From assembly GCA_025463055.1 (NCBI GenBank), contig JAOAPV010000005.1, forward strand, positions 238,180 through 302,179: 64,000 nucleotides of DNA, read 5' to 3'. The stretch's first letter is position 1, and the number at the start of each line of letters is the position of its first letter. Source of the stretch: Candidatus Acidiferrum typicum (GTDB lineage Bacteria > Acidobacteriota > Terriglobia > Acidiferrales > UBA7541). The translations under genes were made by a program, and so were the position numbers. Positions 37,497 through 46,619 of this stretch are shown piece after piece. The notes under the pieces were generated by a model. That model ran no database searches. It saw only the letters and a program-made list of their open reading frames with translations, and was not told the DNA's origin.

Positions 37497-38552
37497 TCAA
37501 CTCTGAATCCCATCCGGATACATCAGAATCTTCCCCGCCAACCCGCCCTGCAGCAGCGCAAACGCATTCTCAAACTTTTCCATCGGTGTGCGCTCCCCAA
37601 AAAGCGGCTCCAGATTCAGCCGCCCCGCCTTCAGCAGCGCGGTCATCTGCACCCAGGTCCCGTACATCCGTCGTCCATAAATCCCTTGCACGGTCGCACC
37701 CTTGAAAATCACATCATTGACCAGATCCAGCGGCACAGATTCCGTAGGAATCCCTAGCAGCGAAGCGCGCCCTCCCGCCCGCAGCGCCCGAAATCCCTGC
37801 TGAATCGCCGCCGGATTCCCGGACATTTCCAGCAGCACATCCACGCCCGTCCCGCTCGTCTCCGATTTAATCCGCGTCACTGAATCCTCAGTCGCCGGAT
37901 TTACCACCACGTCCGCGCCCATTTTCTTCGCCATCGCGCGCCGCTGCTCGTTCGTCTCCGTCGCAAACACCGTCGAGCTTCCGCAAGCCTTCGCCACCGC
38001 AATCGCCATCAACCCAATCGGCCCGCAGCCCGTCACCAAAACGGTCCGCCCCGCAATCTCGCCCGCCAGCACCGTATGCACCGCGTTCCCCAGCGGATCG
38101 AGTATCGCGCCGTAATGTTCCGGAATCGTCGAGTCCAGCTTCCAAATATTCGACGCCGGAATTTTCACAAATTCCGCAAACGCGCCATCCTGATCAATTC
38201 CAATAATTCGCAAATTCTGGCAGATGTGCGCTTCGCCCAGCCGGCACTGGTGGCAGTGCCCGCAACTGACATGCATCTCTGCGCTGACAAAATCCCCGGC
38301 CTTCACCGCCGCCACTTCGTCGCCGACCCGCTCCACCACACCGCAAAACTCGTGCCCCAGAGTTACCGGCGGCTTGATGCGCCCTTGCGACCATCGATCC
38401 CACCCATAAATGTGCAGATCCGTTCCGCAAATCGAAGCCGTACGCACTCGCACCAATACGTCCGTAGGTCCAATCGACGGCACCGGTGCATTTTCAAAGG
38501 AAAGGCCCCGCGCAGGCTGCATCTTGCGCAAAGCTTTCATCGTGGATGGCAT
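37497..38552 (-). CDS. tdh: L-threonine 3-dehydrogenase (zinc MDR family)
   Basis: ICGTDLHIYGWDRWSQGRIKPPVTLGHEFCGVVERVG; CGHCHQCRLGEAHICQN. Confidence 0.93.
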   Translation of the reverse strand: MPSTMKALRKMQPARGLSFENAPVPSIGPTDVLVRVRTASICGTDLHIYGWDRWSQGRIKPPVTLGHEFCGVVERVGDEVAAVKAGDFVSAEMHVSCGHCHQCRLGEAHICQNLRIIGIDQDGAFAEFVKIPASNIWKLDSTIPEHYGAILDPLGNAVHTVLAGEIAGRTVLVTGCGPIGLMAIAVAKACGSSTVFATETNEQRRAMAKKMGADVVVNPATEDSVTRIKSETSGTGVDVLLEMSGNPAAIQQGFRALRAGGRASLLGIPTESVPLDLVNDVIFKGATVQGIYGRRMYGTWVQMTALLKAGRLNLEPLFGERTPMEKFENAFALLQGGLAGKILMYPDGIQS

Positions 38553-38610
38553 GAAAAGCGGGCTCCTAGTAGGCCAATCGCGATGGTAGCATACGTTTTC
38601 CTACGAACTT

Positions 38611-39978
38611 CTATCCCGACAACTCTTCCAGCGCCACGCGATTCGTCCGCGGCCCCAGCACCGCGATAATCACCGCAACTCCCGTCATCGCTGCCGCCAA
38701 AAGCGCAAACACCGCAGGCACACCGTGCGCCAGCACCGCTCCAATCAGCAGAGAAGTAAACGCCGCGCTCAGCCGGCTCCAGCTATACGTAAATCCCACG
38801 CCCGTCGCGCGAATCCGTGTAGGAAATAATTCCGCCTGAAACGCATGAAACGCAGCGGAGAACCAATAATTGCAAAGCGTCAGCAACGCCCCGAATGTAA
38901 CCACCGCCGCGGGAGTGCGCGCGTTACCAAATCCCAGCCCAAACGCCGCCACCAACAACGCCAGCACCACAATCGTCCACTTCCGTTCCAGTCGGTCAGA
39001 GGTCCACGCTGCCAACATCGGACCGACCGGCGAGACCAGCGCGATCAGCATCGTGTATTCAAGCGAATGCAGCAGCGAAAACCCGCGCTTCAGCAAAAAA
39101 GTGGGCGCCCAATTCGCGAATCCGTAAAAGCCAATCGTTTGCAGCATCTGAAAAAGGATGAGCATCACCGTACGCCGCAGATAGGGTGGCCGCCACAATT
39201 CGGCAAACGTCCCCAGCTTGCGTGAAACCGTGCCTGATTCCTGCGCCACGACCACAGGCAGCGCCGCCTCTACAGGAAGAGGCTCCGTTTCGAGAGCGCG
39301 CATCACCCTGTCCGCTTCCGCGGTCAGCCCTTGACTCTCCAACCATCGCGGCGATTCCGGCAGTCGCCGCCGAAACCACCAGGTCAGCAACGCGCCGCTA
39401 GCGCCAATCACCATCACCCAGCGCCATCCCGCGATTAGAAAATGCGTAGGCACCAGCAGTCGAGACAGTATCGCCGCCACCGGCACTGCCATGAACCCCG
39501 CGACCTGCGTGATCGCAACGTACCGTCCTCGCGCGTGGCTCGGCACCAACTCGGTGACGTACGTGCCGATCACTACAATTTCCGCGCCGATGCCCAGGCC
39601 TGCGAAAAACCTCATCGCGATCAGCCAGCCCGCCGAAGGCGCAAATGCTCCCGCCAGGGTGAACACCGAATAGATCAGCAACAACGTGATGAACGAAACG
39701 CGCCGCCCCCATCGGTCGCTGCCCATCCCAAAGAAAATCGTGCCGAAAAACATTCCCAGAAATCCGGAAGCCACAAAAAAGCTGAATTGTTTCAGGGAAA
39801 GAAATCCGGACTGCAGCAGCGCCGCCCCGATGTAGGCCACCACGAAGATGTCGTATAGATCGAAAAAAGTCCCCAGCGAAACCAGCGTAATGAATCGCCG
39901 ATGAAATTTCCCCAGCGGTAGCCGCTCAATCCGCGCCGCTATCGGAGAAGGAGCACTTTCCGCGATCGGCGCGGTCAC
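38611..39978 (-). CDS. MFS transporter
   Basis: 12-TM hydrophobicity; GMGSDRWGRRVSF, AFQAELFPTRIRATGVGFTYSWSRLSA. Confidence 0.92.
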   Translation of the reverse strand: MTAPIAESAPSPIAARIERLPLGKFHRRFITLVSLGTFFDLYDIFVVAYIGAALLQSGFLSLKQFSFFVASGFLGMFFGTIFFGMGSDRWGRRVSFITLLLIYSVFTLAGAFAPSAGWLIAMRFFAGLGIGAEIVVIGTYVTELVPSHARGRYVAITQVAGFMAVPVAAILSRLLVPTHFLIAGWRWVMVIGASGALLTWWFRRRLPESPRWLESQGLTAEADRVMRALETEPLPVEAALPVVVAQESGTVSRKLGTFAELWRPPYLRRTVMLILFQMLQTIGFYGFANWAPTFLLKRGFSLLHSLEYTMLIALVSPVGPMLAAWTSDRLERKWTIVVLALLVAAFGLGFGNARTPAAVVTFGALLTLCNYWFSAAFHAFQAELFPTRIRATGVGFTYSWSRLSAAFTSLLIGAVLAHGVPAVFALLAAAMTGVAVIIAVLGPRTNRVALEELSG

Positions 39979-39992
39979 ATGTATTCCATTAC

Positions 39993-42035
39993 CTACTTCA
40001 CCCGTTCCACAATCCCGATTTTCTCCAGCGCCTGCAAATATTCCGTCACCATTTCCAAAGGCACCGGCCCATATTCCGCCGACACCGCATCGCGAATCGC
40101 CTGCGCGTTCCGTTTCCCATCCGCGAAATTCAGCACTTCATACGCGTACTCTTCCCCGCCGCCCCATAATCCTTCGTAACTCAGGAGCTTCGGCGTAGCG
40201 AGTCCCGCCGCCTTCGCGTGCTCCGTGAAATAGTCGTATCCAAACACCGCCAGCGGCCCTTTCGGCTCCGCCTTCCGCCTGTAAATTTCCGCTCGTTCTG
40301 GCACGCGGCCTGGCGGTCTCTCGCACCCCACCCCCGTTTCCGTAAGAACGCTCGCCAGCGATTGAGCTGTGAACTTCTTCGTCGAATCTGCCGCCGCCTT
40401 CTCATAAGCAATCCGCTCGTCATAATCGATGCACACATCATCAAATCCCAACTTCCACACGCGCGAGTCCGCTTGCGACTTCCGCAGCTCATTTCCCTGC
40501 AAAATCGCGGTCCTCAGCCACACCTCTTGCCTTCCTAGTGTGGCCAGAAAATACCCGCTCGCCGCCCCAATGAACGCCGCACGTTTGAGCTTCGTCGTAT
40601 CGATATTCGCCGCGCTATCGAAATTCGTGTGAATGTACCGGTCCGGCCAATCGTTCAGATAAATCGCTGGGATACCAAATGACGAATCCTGATAAACGTC
40701 ATGATCGCTTCCCATTGTGTAAGCACTGAATTGCGCCTGCAGCGGCTCCTTCCCACCCTCAGGCGCAACCAGCGGATAATCCGCGCTTCCGGTAGCCGCA
40801 AACTTATACGACTCCTCGTTCACAAACTCCGCAAAAGCCCACGCCACGTCATGCACATAGCTCGGCAAGCTCCGCGGCCCGCGTGTCACGTGGAACACTG
40901 CCTTCGTGGCCGGCCCGCCGCCCACCATATCCATGTGTACGACCGCTTTGATCCGTCGCGCAAACTCCGGCTTCCCGTTCAGCAGCGCCAGCGTCCCCTC
41001 AATCTCCGGCGGCCAGATAAATCGAATCGTCCGCGCCGGCCGCGCCAGCTTTCCTTCGCTGGTCAATTTCTGCAGCGTCCGCGCAACTTCCAAAATCGTC
41101 ACGCATCCACTGACATTGTCGTTCGCACCCGGCCGCTGATGGTCCAGGTGGCAGCTAAACGCAATCTCCTCCTCCTTCAACTTCGCGTCCGCTCCCGGAA
41201 TCGTCGCCGTCACCACTTCATAGTTGCTCGCGTGCTGCCCCGCCTTCACCAACGCATGAAGCCGGATCGTTTCCCCACGCGCGAGCCGCTCCCGCAATCC
41301 GCGTCCCGTCTTCAGCGACACCATGAACCCAAACGTCTTGTTCGGCGAAAATGTCTCCAGATGTCCCCATCGAATCAAATTCTCGTCCTCGCCCCACCAA
41401 GCCGTCTTCTGGTTCTGCGCGTAACTCACAATCCCCGCCGCCCCAAATTTCCCCGCCGCCAAATCCTGCACCGCCCCCGGCTGCGCGCCCACCAATACAA
41501 TCTTTCCTTTTACGTTCTTGCCCGCGTAATCCGCGTCTTTCGTCCCATCACCAACATCCACCAACTCCGCAGTAACATCCGCCGACTCGCTGTCCTCCGC
41601 CAAAACAATCGGCATCGCCCCATAACTACCAATCTTCACGCGAGTCTCCGCGGTCCTCTCCTTTCCGTCCTTTCCATCCTTTACTTCCTCTAAGTCACCT
41701 TCCTCCGCATCCCACCCCGGCCGCGATCTCTGCGTGCCATAAAAAATCTTCCCATCCGCTGGAAACTGCAAAATCGCCACATCGCTCAACCCGTAAGCCC
41801 GCGCCCGCTCCGCCACCAATTCCGCCGCAGCATGAAATCCGCGCGATCCCCGCTGCCGGTGGAATGTCGCGATCACCTCCAGATTCCGCTTAGCCGTCTC
41901 CCCGCTAAGCTCATCAGCCAGCCCCGCAACATCCTTCTCCGGCAGCAAAGGCGTCCGCTGCTGCGCCAAACCAACTCCCCCGCCGACCGCCATCGCCATT
42001 AATACAATCGCAACAATCGCACCGACCCTCATCAC
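39993..42035 (-). CDS. Secreted M28-family peptidase with PA-like domain
   Basis: Signal peptide; SCHLDHQRPGANDNVSGCVTILEVART; HMDMVGGG; MGSDHDVYQDSSFGIPAIYLND. Confidence 0.88.
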   Translation of the reverse strand: MMRVGAIVAIVLMAMAVGGGVGLAQQRTPLLPEKDVAGLADELSGETAKRNLEVIATFHRQRGSRGFHAAAELVAERARAYGLSDVAILQFPADGKIFYGTQRSRPGWDAEEGDLEEVKDGKDGKERTAETRVKIGSYGAMPIVLAEDSESADVTAELVDVGDGTKDADYAGKNVKGKIVLVGAQPGAVQDLAAGKFGAAGIVSYAQNQKTAWWGEDENLIRWGHLETFSPNKTFGFMVSLKTGRGLRERLARGETIRLHALVKAGQHASNYEVVTATIPGADAKLKEEEIAFSCHLDHQRPGANDNVSGCVTILEVARTLQKLTSEGKLARPARTIRFIWPPEIEGTLALLNGKPEFARRIKAVVHMDMVGGGPATKAVFHVTRGPRSLPSYVHDVAWAFAEFVNEESYKFAATGSADYPLVAPEGGKEPLQAQFSAYTMGSDHDVYQDSSFGIPAIYLNDWPDRYIHTNFDSAANIDTTKLKRAAFIGAASGYFLATLGRQEVWLRTAILQGNELRKSQADSRVWKLGFDDVCIDYDERIAYEKAAADSTKKFTAQSLASVLTETGVGCERPPGRVPERAEIYRRKAEPKGPLAVFGYDYFTEHAKAAGLATPKLLSYEGLWGGGEEYAYEVLNFADGKRNAQAIRDAVSAEYGPVPLEMVTEYLQALEKIGIVERVK

Positions 42036-42253
42036 TCCTCCTCTAGGGAGCGCGGCGGTCTTGTTGACCCTGAGCCCCGAAGGGCCGCCGCTTTAACACC
42101 GCTGCCACGCCCCACCCGACGCCGCGAAACACTACCACACCCGCCACATCACCGTGGAACAGCCATTCCTGCCTGCCCGCTGCAGGCGGGGCTGTTCGCC
42201 TTTCCTCGTAGCGACCTGCAATGTTCCGCCAAAAGAATCTGTATACTTTCAGA

Positions 42254-42517
42254 ATGAAATTCAAAGCCTCCCTTGATAAGGCTGGGCGTGTTGTCCTTCC
42301 CAAGCTCCTTCTGAAAAAGATGCACCTGGCCGCAGGCGATGAACTAAGTGTCGAACGCAATGGTGACACCATCACGGTGCGCCCTGTCGCCAGTAAGGCG
42401 CTGCTCAAGAAAGAATTCGGCATCTGGGTCTACCAGGGCCGACCCTCATCGCAGTCAATTTGCCGTTTGATTGACACAGAACGCAAGAAGCGCCTTCGCA
42501 TGCTCCTTAGCTCATAA
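42254..42517 (+). CDS. Orphan AbrB/VapB-type antitoxin-like protein
   Basis: MKFKASLDKAGRVVLPKLLLKKMHLAAGDELSVERNGDTITVRPV...KEFGIWVYQG; no adjacent PIN/MazF ORF. Confidence 0.85.
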   Translation: MKFKASLDKAGRVVLPKLLLKKMHLAAGDELSVERNGDTITVRPVASKALLKKEFGIWVYQGRPSSQSICRLIDTERKKRLRMLLSS

Positions 42518-42584
42518 GCGGTTCCGTTCCTTCTTCATCACTTTACGTGGCTAATCCTTTTTTTCTTCGCTATCATCCCCGCGC

Positions 42585-43856
42585 ATGCCTCTCCCCCAGC
42601 GCCTCCAGGAAATTCGCGACGGTTTCGAGCGACCCTTCTGGGTCGCCAACATCAGCGAAATCTTCGAGCGCCTCTCCTACTACGGCGCCTTTTCCTCGCT
42701 CGCCCTATATCTCCACGAAAAGCTTAATTTCTCCACCGAGCAAACAGGCACCCTGGCCGGCATTTTCGGCGGAGCCGTCTGGTTTCTAGCTATCTTTGGT
42801 GGCACCGTGGCGGACTGGCTCGGATTTCGGCGCGCCCTATCCCTCGCCTATCTCATACTGAGCGGCGCGTATTTCCTTCTCGGTTCTATCGGTGCGCCCT
42901 GGCTAAGTCCGATCCGCAACGCCATGCCCTTAGGACTGTTCGTCGGCATCGTGCTCCTCTTGCCTGCGTTGGGAATCGCGCTGGTCAAGCCCAGTGTCGT
43001 CGGCACCACCGCCCGCGCTTCCAAGGAAAACGTCCGCTCCATCGGATATTCCATCTACTACACCATGGTCAATATCGGCGGCACCCTCGGCCCGGTGATC
43101 GCCGATTGGGCGCACGCAAAATTTGGCGTAGAAAATGTCTTTCGGATCGCCGCCCTCAGCGTCTTCGCCATGGTCTTCTTCGTCCTGCTCTTTTTCCGGG
43201 AACCCAAGGCGCAAGCTGCTGCACCTCCGCCTCCATCCCTCGCGGTCACTGCGAAAAACTTTCTCACCGTGCTTTCCAATCCTAAGTTCATGCTTTTTCT
43301 GTTGATCTTCACCGGCTACTGGATCGTTTTCTGGCAGCAGTTCACTTTGTTACCCGGCTACATCCACAACTTTATTGACCCGAATGCTCGTGTTGAACGC
43401 GTCCTCAGCATCGATGCCGCTGTTGTGATTTGCTTCACCCTGGTCTGGAACCACCTTATTCGAAAAGTCCCCCCGTTTCGGGCCGTGATTCTCGGCACGC
43501 TCGTTTCCGCTCTGTCCTGGCTGATCCTTGCTTTGTGGTCCAGCTACTGGGGAGCTGTGCTCTCCATTTTCATTCTCGCCCTCGGCGAAATCACGCAAGC
43601 TCCGAAGTATTACGAATACATCTCCAAGCTTGCGCCCGCTGAACAGCAAGGCACCTACATGGGATTTGCCTTTCTCCCCATCGGCATCGGCTCGATTGTA
43701 GGTGGATGGTTCGGCGGAAAAATGCTGCACCACTTCGGCGAAGTGCAGCACCAGCCGCAGCGCACCTGGTACGCCATCACCGCAGTAGGCGTCCTCACCG
43801 CATTTTTATTATGGATTTACGACCGCGTAGTAAGACCGGAAGGGCAAAATCGGTAA
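42585..43856 (+). CDS. POT/PTR2-type MFS transporter
   Basis: WVANISEIFERLSYYGAFSSLALYLHEKLNFST; GTYMGFAFLPIGIGSIVGGWFGG. Confidence 0.88.
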   Translation: MPLPQRLQEIRDGFERPFWVANISEIFERLSYYGAFSSLALYLHEKLNFSTEQTGTLAGIFGGAVWFLAIFGGTVADWLGFRRALSLAYLILSGAYFLLGSIGAPWLSPIRNAMPLGLFVGIVLLLPALGIALVKPSVVGTTARASKENVRSIGYSIYYTMVNIGGTLGPVIADWAHAKFGVENVFRIAALSVFAMVFFVLLFFREPKAQAAAPPPPSLAVTAKNFLTVLSNPKFMLFLLIFTGYWIVFWQQFTLLPGYIHNFIDPNARVERVLSIDAAVVICFTLVWNHLIRKVPPFRAVILGTLVSALSWLILALWSSYWGAVLSIFILALGEITQAPKYYEYISKLAPAEQQGTYMGFAFLPIGIGSIVGGWFGGKMLHHFGEVQHQPQRTWYAITAVGVLTAFLLWIYDRVVRPEGQNR

Positions 43857-43875
43857 CGCCGGCATCTTGCCGGCG
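43857..43875. repeat. REP-like perfect hairpin right after the POT gene stop
   Basis: CGCCGGC-ATCTT-GCCGGCG. Confidence 0.7.
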
Positions 43876-43940
43876 AACCGAATCCTACGTTCCGTCCAAC
43901 TGTGCTCGTGAGACTCTGTTCTTGGATCTCAACTCTTGAC

Positions 43941-44423
43941 CTAATTCACCATGCGCCGCAGTGACTCCAATGCCTGTCGCGCCTGCGAATACCGCGGCTC
44001 CACTTGCAGCGCTTCCTGAAAACAATTCATCGCCCGCGCATACATCTCTCTTCCCAGATATGCGCGGCCCAAATTGTAATGAGGAAAATGACGCGGCTCG
44101 TACCGCCGCGCTTCAATCGCGCGCTCCAGCCAAGGAATCGCCTCTTCGAACCGCCCCAGTTCGATCATGTACGCGCCAATATCGTTGTAGGGATTCCCGA
44201 ATTCCGGGTCAAGTTCGATGGCGCGCTTGCATTCCGCGATCGCTTCATCCAGCTTGCCCTGAAAATGATACGTCCAGCCCAAAAACGTGTGCGCCTCCGC
44301 GGTGGGAAAAAGCTCCAATGAAGATTGATATAGCTCTACCGCCCGATCGTAGTCGCCTTCCATCTGGGCTTGATACGCGTCCTGCAAAACTTCCCACGCA
44401 CGTGTGAGGGTTTCCCGGCTCAT
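43941..44423 (-). CDS. TPR repeat protein
   Basis: MSRETLTRAWEVLQDAYQAQMEGDYDRAVELYQSSLELFPTAEAHTFLGWTYHFQGKLDEAIAECKRAIELDP. Confidence 0.88.
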   Translation of the reverse strand: MSRETLTRAWEVLQDAYQAQMEGDYDRAVELYQSSLELFPTAEAHTFLGWTYHFQGKLDEAIAECKRAIELDPEFGNPYNDIGAYMIELGRFEEAIPWLERAIEARRYEPRHFPHYNLGRAYLGREMYARAMNCFQEALQVEPRYSQARQALESLRRMVN

Positions 44424-44624
44424 GTCGCGATTTTTAGCACACGGGTCCGGGTGCGTCAAAAGTACGAGAGTCTCAGCCGCGCTAGGTTGCAACCTGTCCT
44501 TTGTGCCGGGTCCATAGTGGAATTTCCAGCTCCAAACATGGAAAATAGAAGTGGAACCATCTAAGCTTCTAGCTCGACCACGAATTCGCACTACCGATAT
44601 GACTACGCACGACCAGGGGGAATT

Positions 44625-44999
44625 GTGAATCGCAATTTTCTAATTCTTGGGACAGCAGTGCTGGCAGTGGCCGGAACGGTTTTTGCGCAGGACGCGCCAC
44701 CCGCGAAGAAACAAACCAAAAAATCTAGCAACGGCGATGCAGCGTCCGTGGCGCGGGGCAAAGACATCTTTGAAAAAAAATGCGCCATCTGCCATTACGC
44801 GGATAATGACCAAAAAAAGATCGGGCCGGGACTGAAAGGAATTTCCAAGCGCGGCACGTTCACGGTGAACAACAATAAAGTCACCGATGAAACGCTAAAG
44901 ACCTGGATCGAAAATGGCGACACGCTGATGCCGCCGTTTAAAGATGTGCTCGACCCGGCACAAATCAAAGACGTAATCGCCTACGTTAAAACTCTCTAA
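44625..44999 (+). CDS. Class I cytochrome c
   Basis: Signal peptide; CAICHYADNDQKKIGPGLKGI; MPPFKDVLDPAQIKDVIAYVKTL. Confidence 0.93.
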   Translation: MNRNFLILGTAVLAVAGTVFAQDAPPAKKQTKKSSNGDAASVARGKDIFEKKCAICHYADNDQKKIGPGLKGISKRGTFTVNNNKVTDETLKTWIENGDTLMPPFKDVLDPAQIKDVIAYVKTL

Positions 45000-45159
45000 C
45001 CTAAAATCTAGCTCGCGCGACTTCTGCCTCGCCCAAATTTTGAAGCCCGCCTCGTCTTGGTTCCACCAGGGCTTCGAATTAAACCAAGCCGGACCGCGTC
45101 ACCCGAATTCGAACTCAATCAAGCCGGACGCGTTTCCTTTTTTCATCGCTCAAAAATAG

Positions 45160-45200
45160 CTCTTGGTTGCGCAGGCCTGGGAACACGGCGCAACCAAGAG
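45160..45200. terminator. Perfect 13-bp hairpin between converging cytochrome c and HU genes
   Basis: CTCTTGGTTGCGC - 15 nt - GCGCAACCAAGAG; T5 lies a few nt past the stem on the minus strand. Confidence 0.55.
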
Positions 45201-45336
45201 ATAAACTCAACTGAGACACCTGCCCGCGACCTGGCGCCACTGAATCTTCGCTGCGTGATCCCTCTGGATCGATAGCTTGCCGCGCGATTCGATTCCGGCG
45301 CTGTTTTCGGGCCTTACAATTTTCCTGCTGCGAAAA

Positions 45337-45630
45337 CTACTTCAGGATGGCGTCTTTGAACGCCTTCGCCGCGCGCAGACGCACTACCGTCTTGGCCTTG
45401 ATCTTGATGGCCTCACCGGTTTGCGGATTGCGGCCCATGCGTGCCTTGCGGTGCGCTTTCACCGCGCGGCCGAGGTTCGGAATAACGAACTTGCCGGCGG
45501 CGCCCTTGCATTCTTTCACCGCGAGCTTGAAGAGCTCTTCAAAAAATGTTGCCGCGGTCTTCTTGGGAATGCTGGTCTTTTCTGCGAGATGCGACACAAC
45601 CTTCGTCTTGCTCATTGGCTTGGCTGCCAT
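45337..45630 (-). CDS. HU family DNA-binding protein
   Basis: SKTKVVSHLAEKTSIPKKTAATFFEELF...GRAVKAHRKARMGRNPQTGEAIKIKAK. Confidence 0.95.
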   Translation of the reverse strand: MAAKPMSKTKVVSHLAEKTSIPKKTAATFFEELFKLAVKECKGAAGKFVIPNLGRAVKAHRKARMGRNPQTGEAIKIKAKTVVRLRAAKAFKDAILK

Positions 45631-45899
45631 CTAGTATTCTTATCCTCCTGATTTTTTTCGTGCCTCGAAGTGCTCGAGGCCAGCCGCGGACTCTCCCCTT
45701 GGTTCGCACCGAAAACCCGGGCCGCAGGGGACTATAGCCAACGCTTTTTGAGAACGCAAGGAAAAAACCGCGAAATACGCGGGAAAACGCGTCTTTTGTT
45801 GAGTCAAGCGACAAAAACGCCGCAAAAATGCTGGTTTTCCACATGCCAGCAAGCGGGCAGCAGGGCCCGGTGATGTCAAACGCTGCGGTGCCGGCGATG

Positions 45900-46619
45900 T
45901 TAAATGCTTGCTAACTGCTGACGCCGGCCAGCCGCATACTCGCGGAGTGCGGCATTGGCGCTGATGATTGCGCCTAAGGCCTCGGCGACATTCGCAACAT
46001 CGCGTCCGCGAAACACAATGTACATTTCGTCTTCGCCCAAGCCGGTGTATACGCGATTGCCGATGCAGCCGAGACTTAGAATCGCTCCATGCTGCAGTGA
46101 CGCGGGCAAGGCCATGCACGTCGGCCGTCCGAGCGCCGGTGCGCCGGTGCTTACGCCGGCACGATTTGCGGCCTCGTTCAAGAGCATGGCCGCGGCAGGC
46201 TTGCACGAGATCAATACGACATCGGGAGGAAAGGGCGAATCGCCGAGCGGGGCGTAGGCGATGGCGACAGGCGCTTTAGGCAGACGCGGAATCATGGCGA
46301 CTTCTTCCGGCTGAACGTAATTAAGCTCAAACATCATTTTGAGCGTTTGCTGTGTTTCCTTTTCGCGTTCGGGGGAAAGCGCGATGTTGTGCGTGTAGGC
46401 GCCGACCGCGCAGTTAAAATGATTTTCAGGCACTGTGTAGAAGACGCGCCCTTCCGCGGCCAAGCGCCAGAAACTGCAGCCGGAGGGCTCGGTGCCCGAG
46501 AACTTCTCCAAGTTCGTGGGAACAGAATCGAGGAAGGAAACAGCGACGGGCCGCCTCGGCAGCGTCACTGCGGCGCTGATGAGCCGCTCTAGTTCTTTCC
46601 AATTTGGCGTTTCATTCAC
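45900..46619 (-). CDS. DUF169 family protein
   Basis: RRPVAVSFLDSVP...SGCSFWRLAAEGRVFYTVPENHFNCAVGAYTHNI...GRPTCMALP. Confidence 0.85.
   Translation of the reverse strand: MNETPNWKELERLISAAVTLPRRPVAVSFLDSVPTNLEKFSGTEPSGCSFWRLAAEGRVFYTVPENHFNCAVGAYTHNIALSPEREKETQQTLKMMFELNYVQPEEVAMIPRLPKAPVAIAYAPLGDSPFPPDVVLISCKPAAAMLLNEAANRAGVSTGAPALGRPTCMALPASLQHGAILSLGCIGNRVYTGLGEDEMYIVFRGRDVANVAEALGAIISANAALREYAAGRRQQLASI

Noticed and set aside
40701-41693. 330-aa Arg/His-rich plus-strand ORF
   Set aside because: Antisense to the M28 peptidase; composition typical of GC-rich shadow frames.
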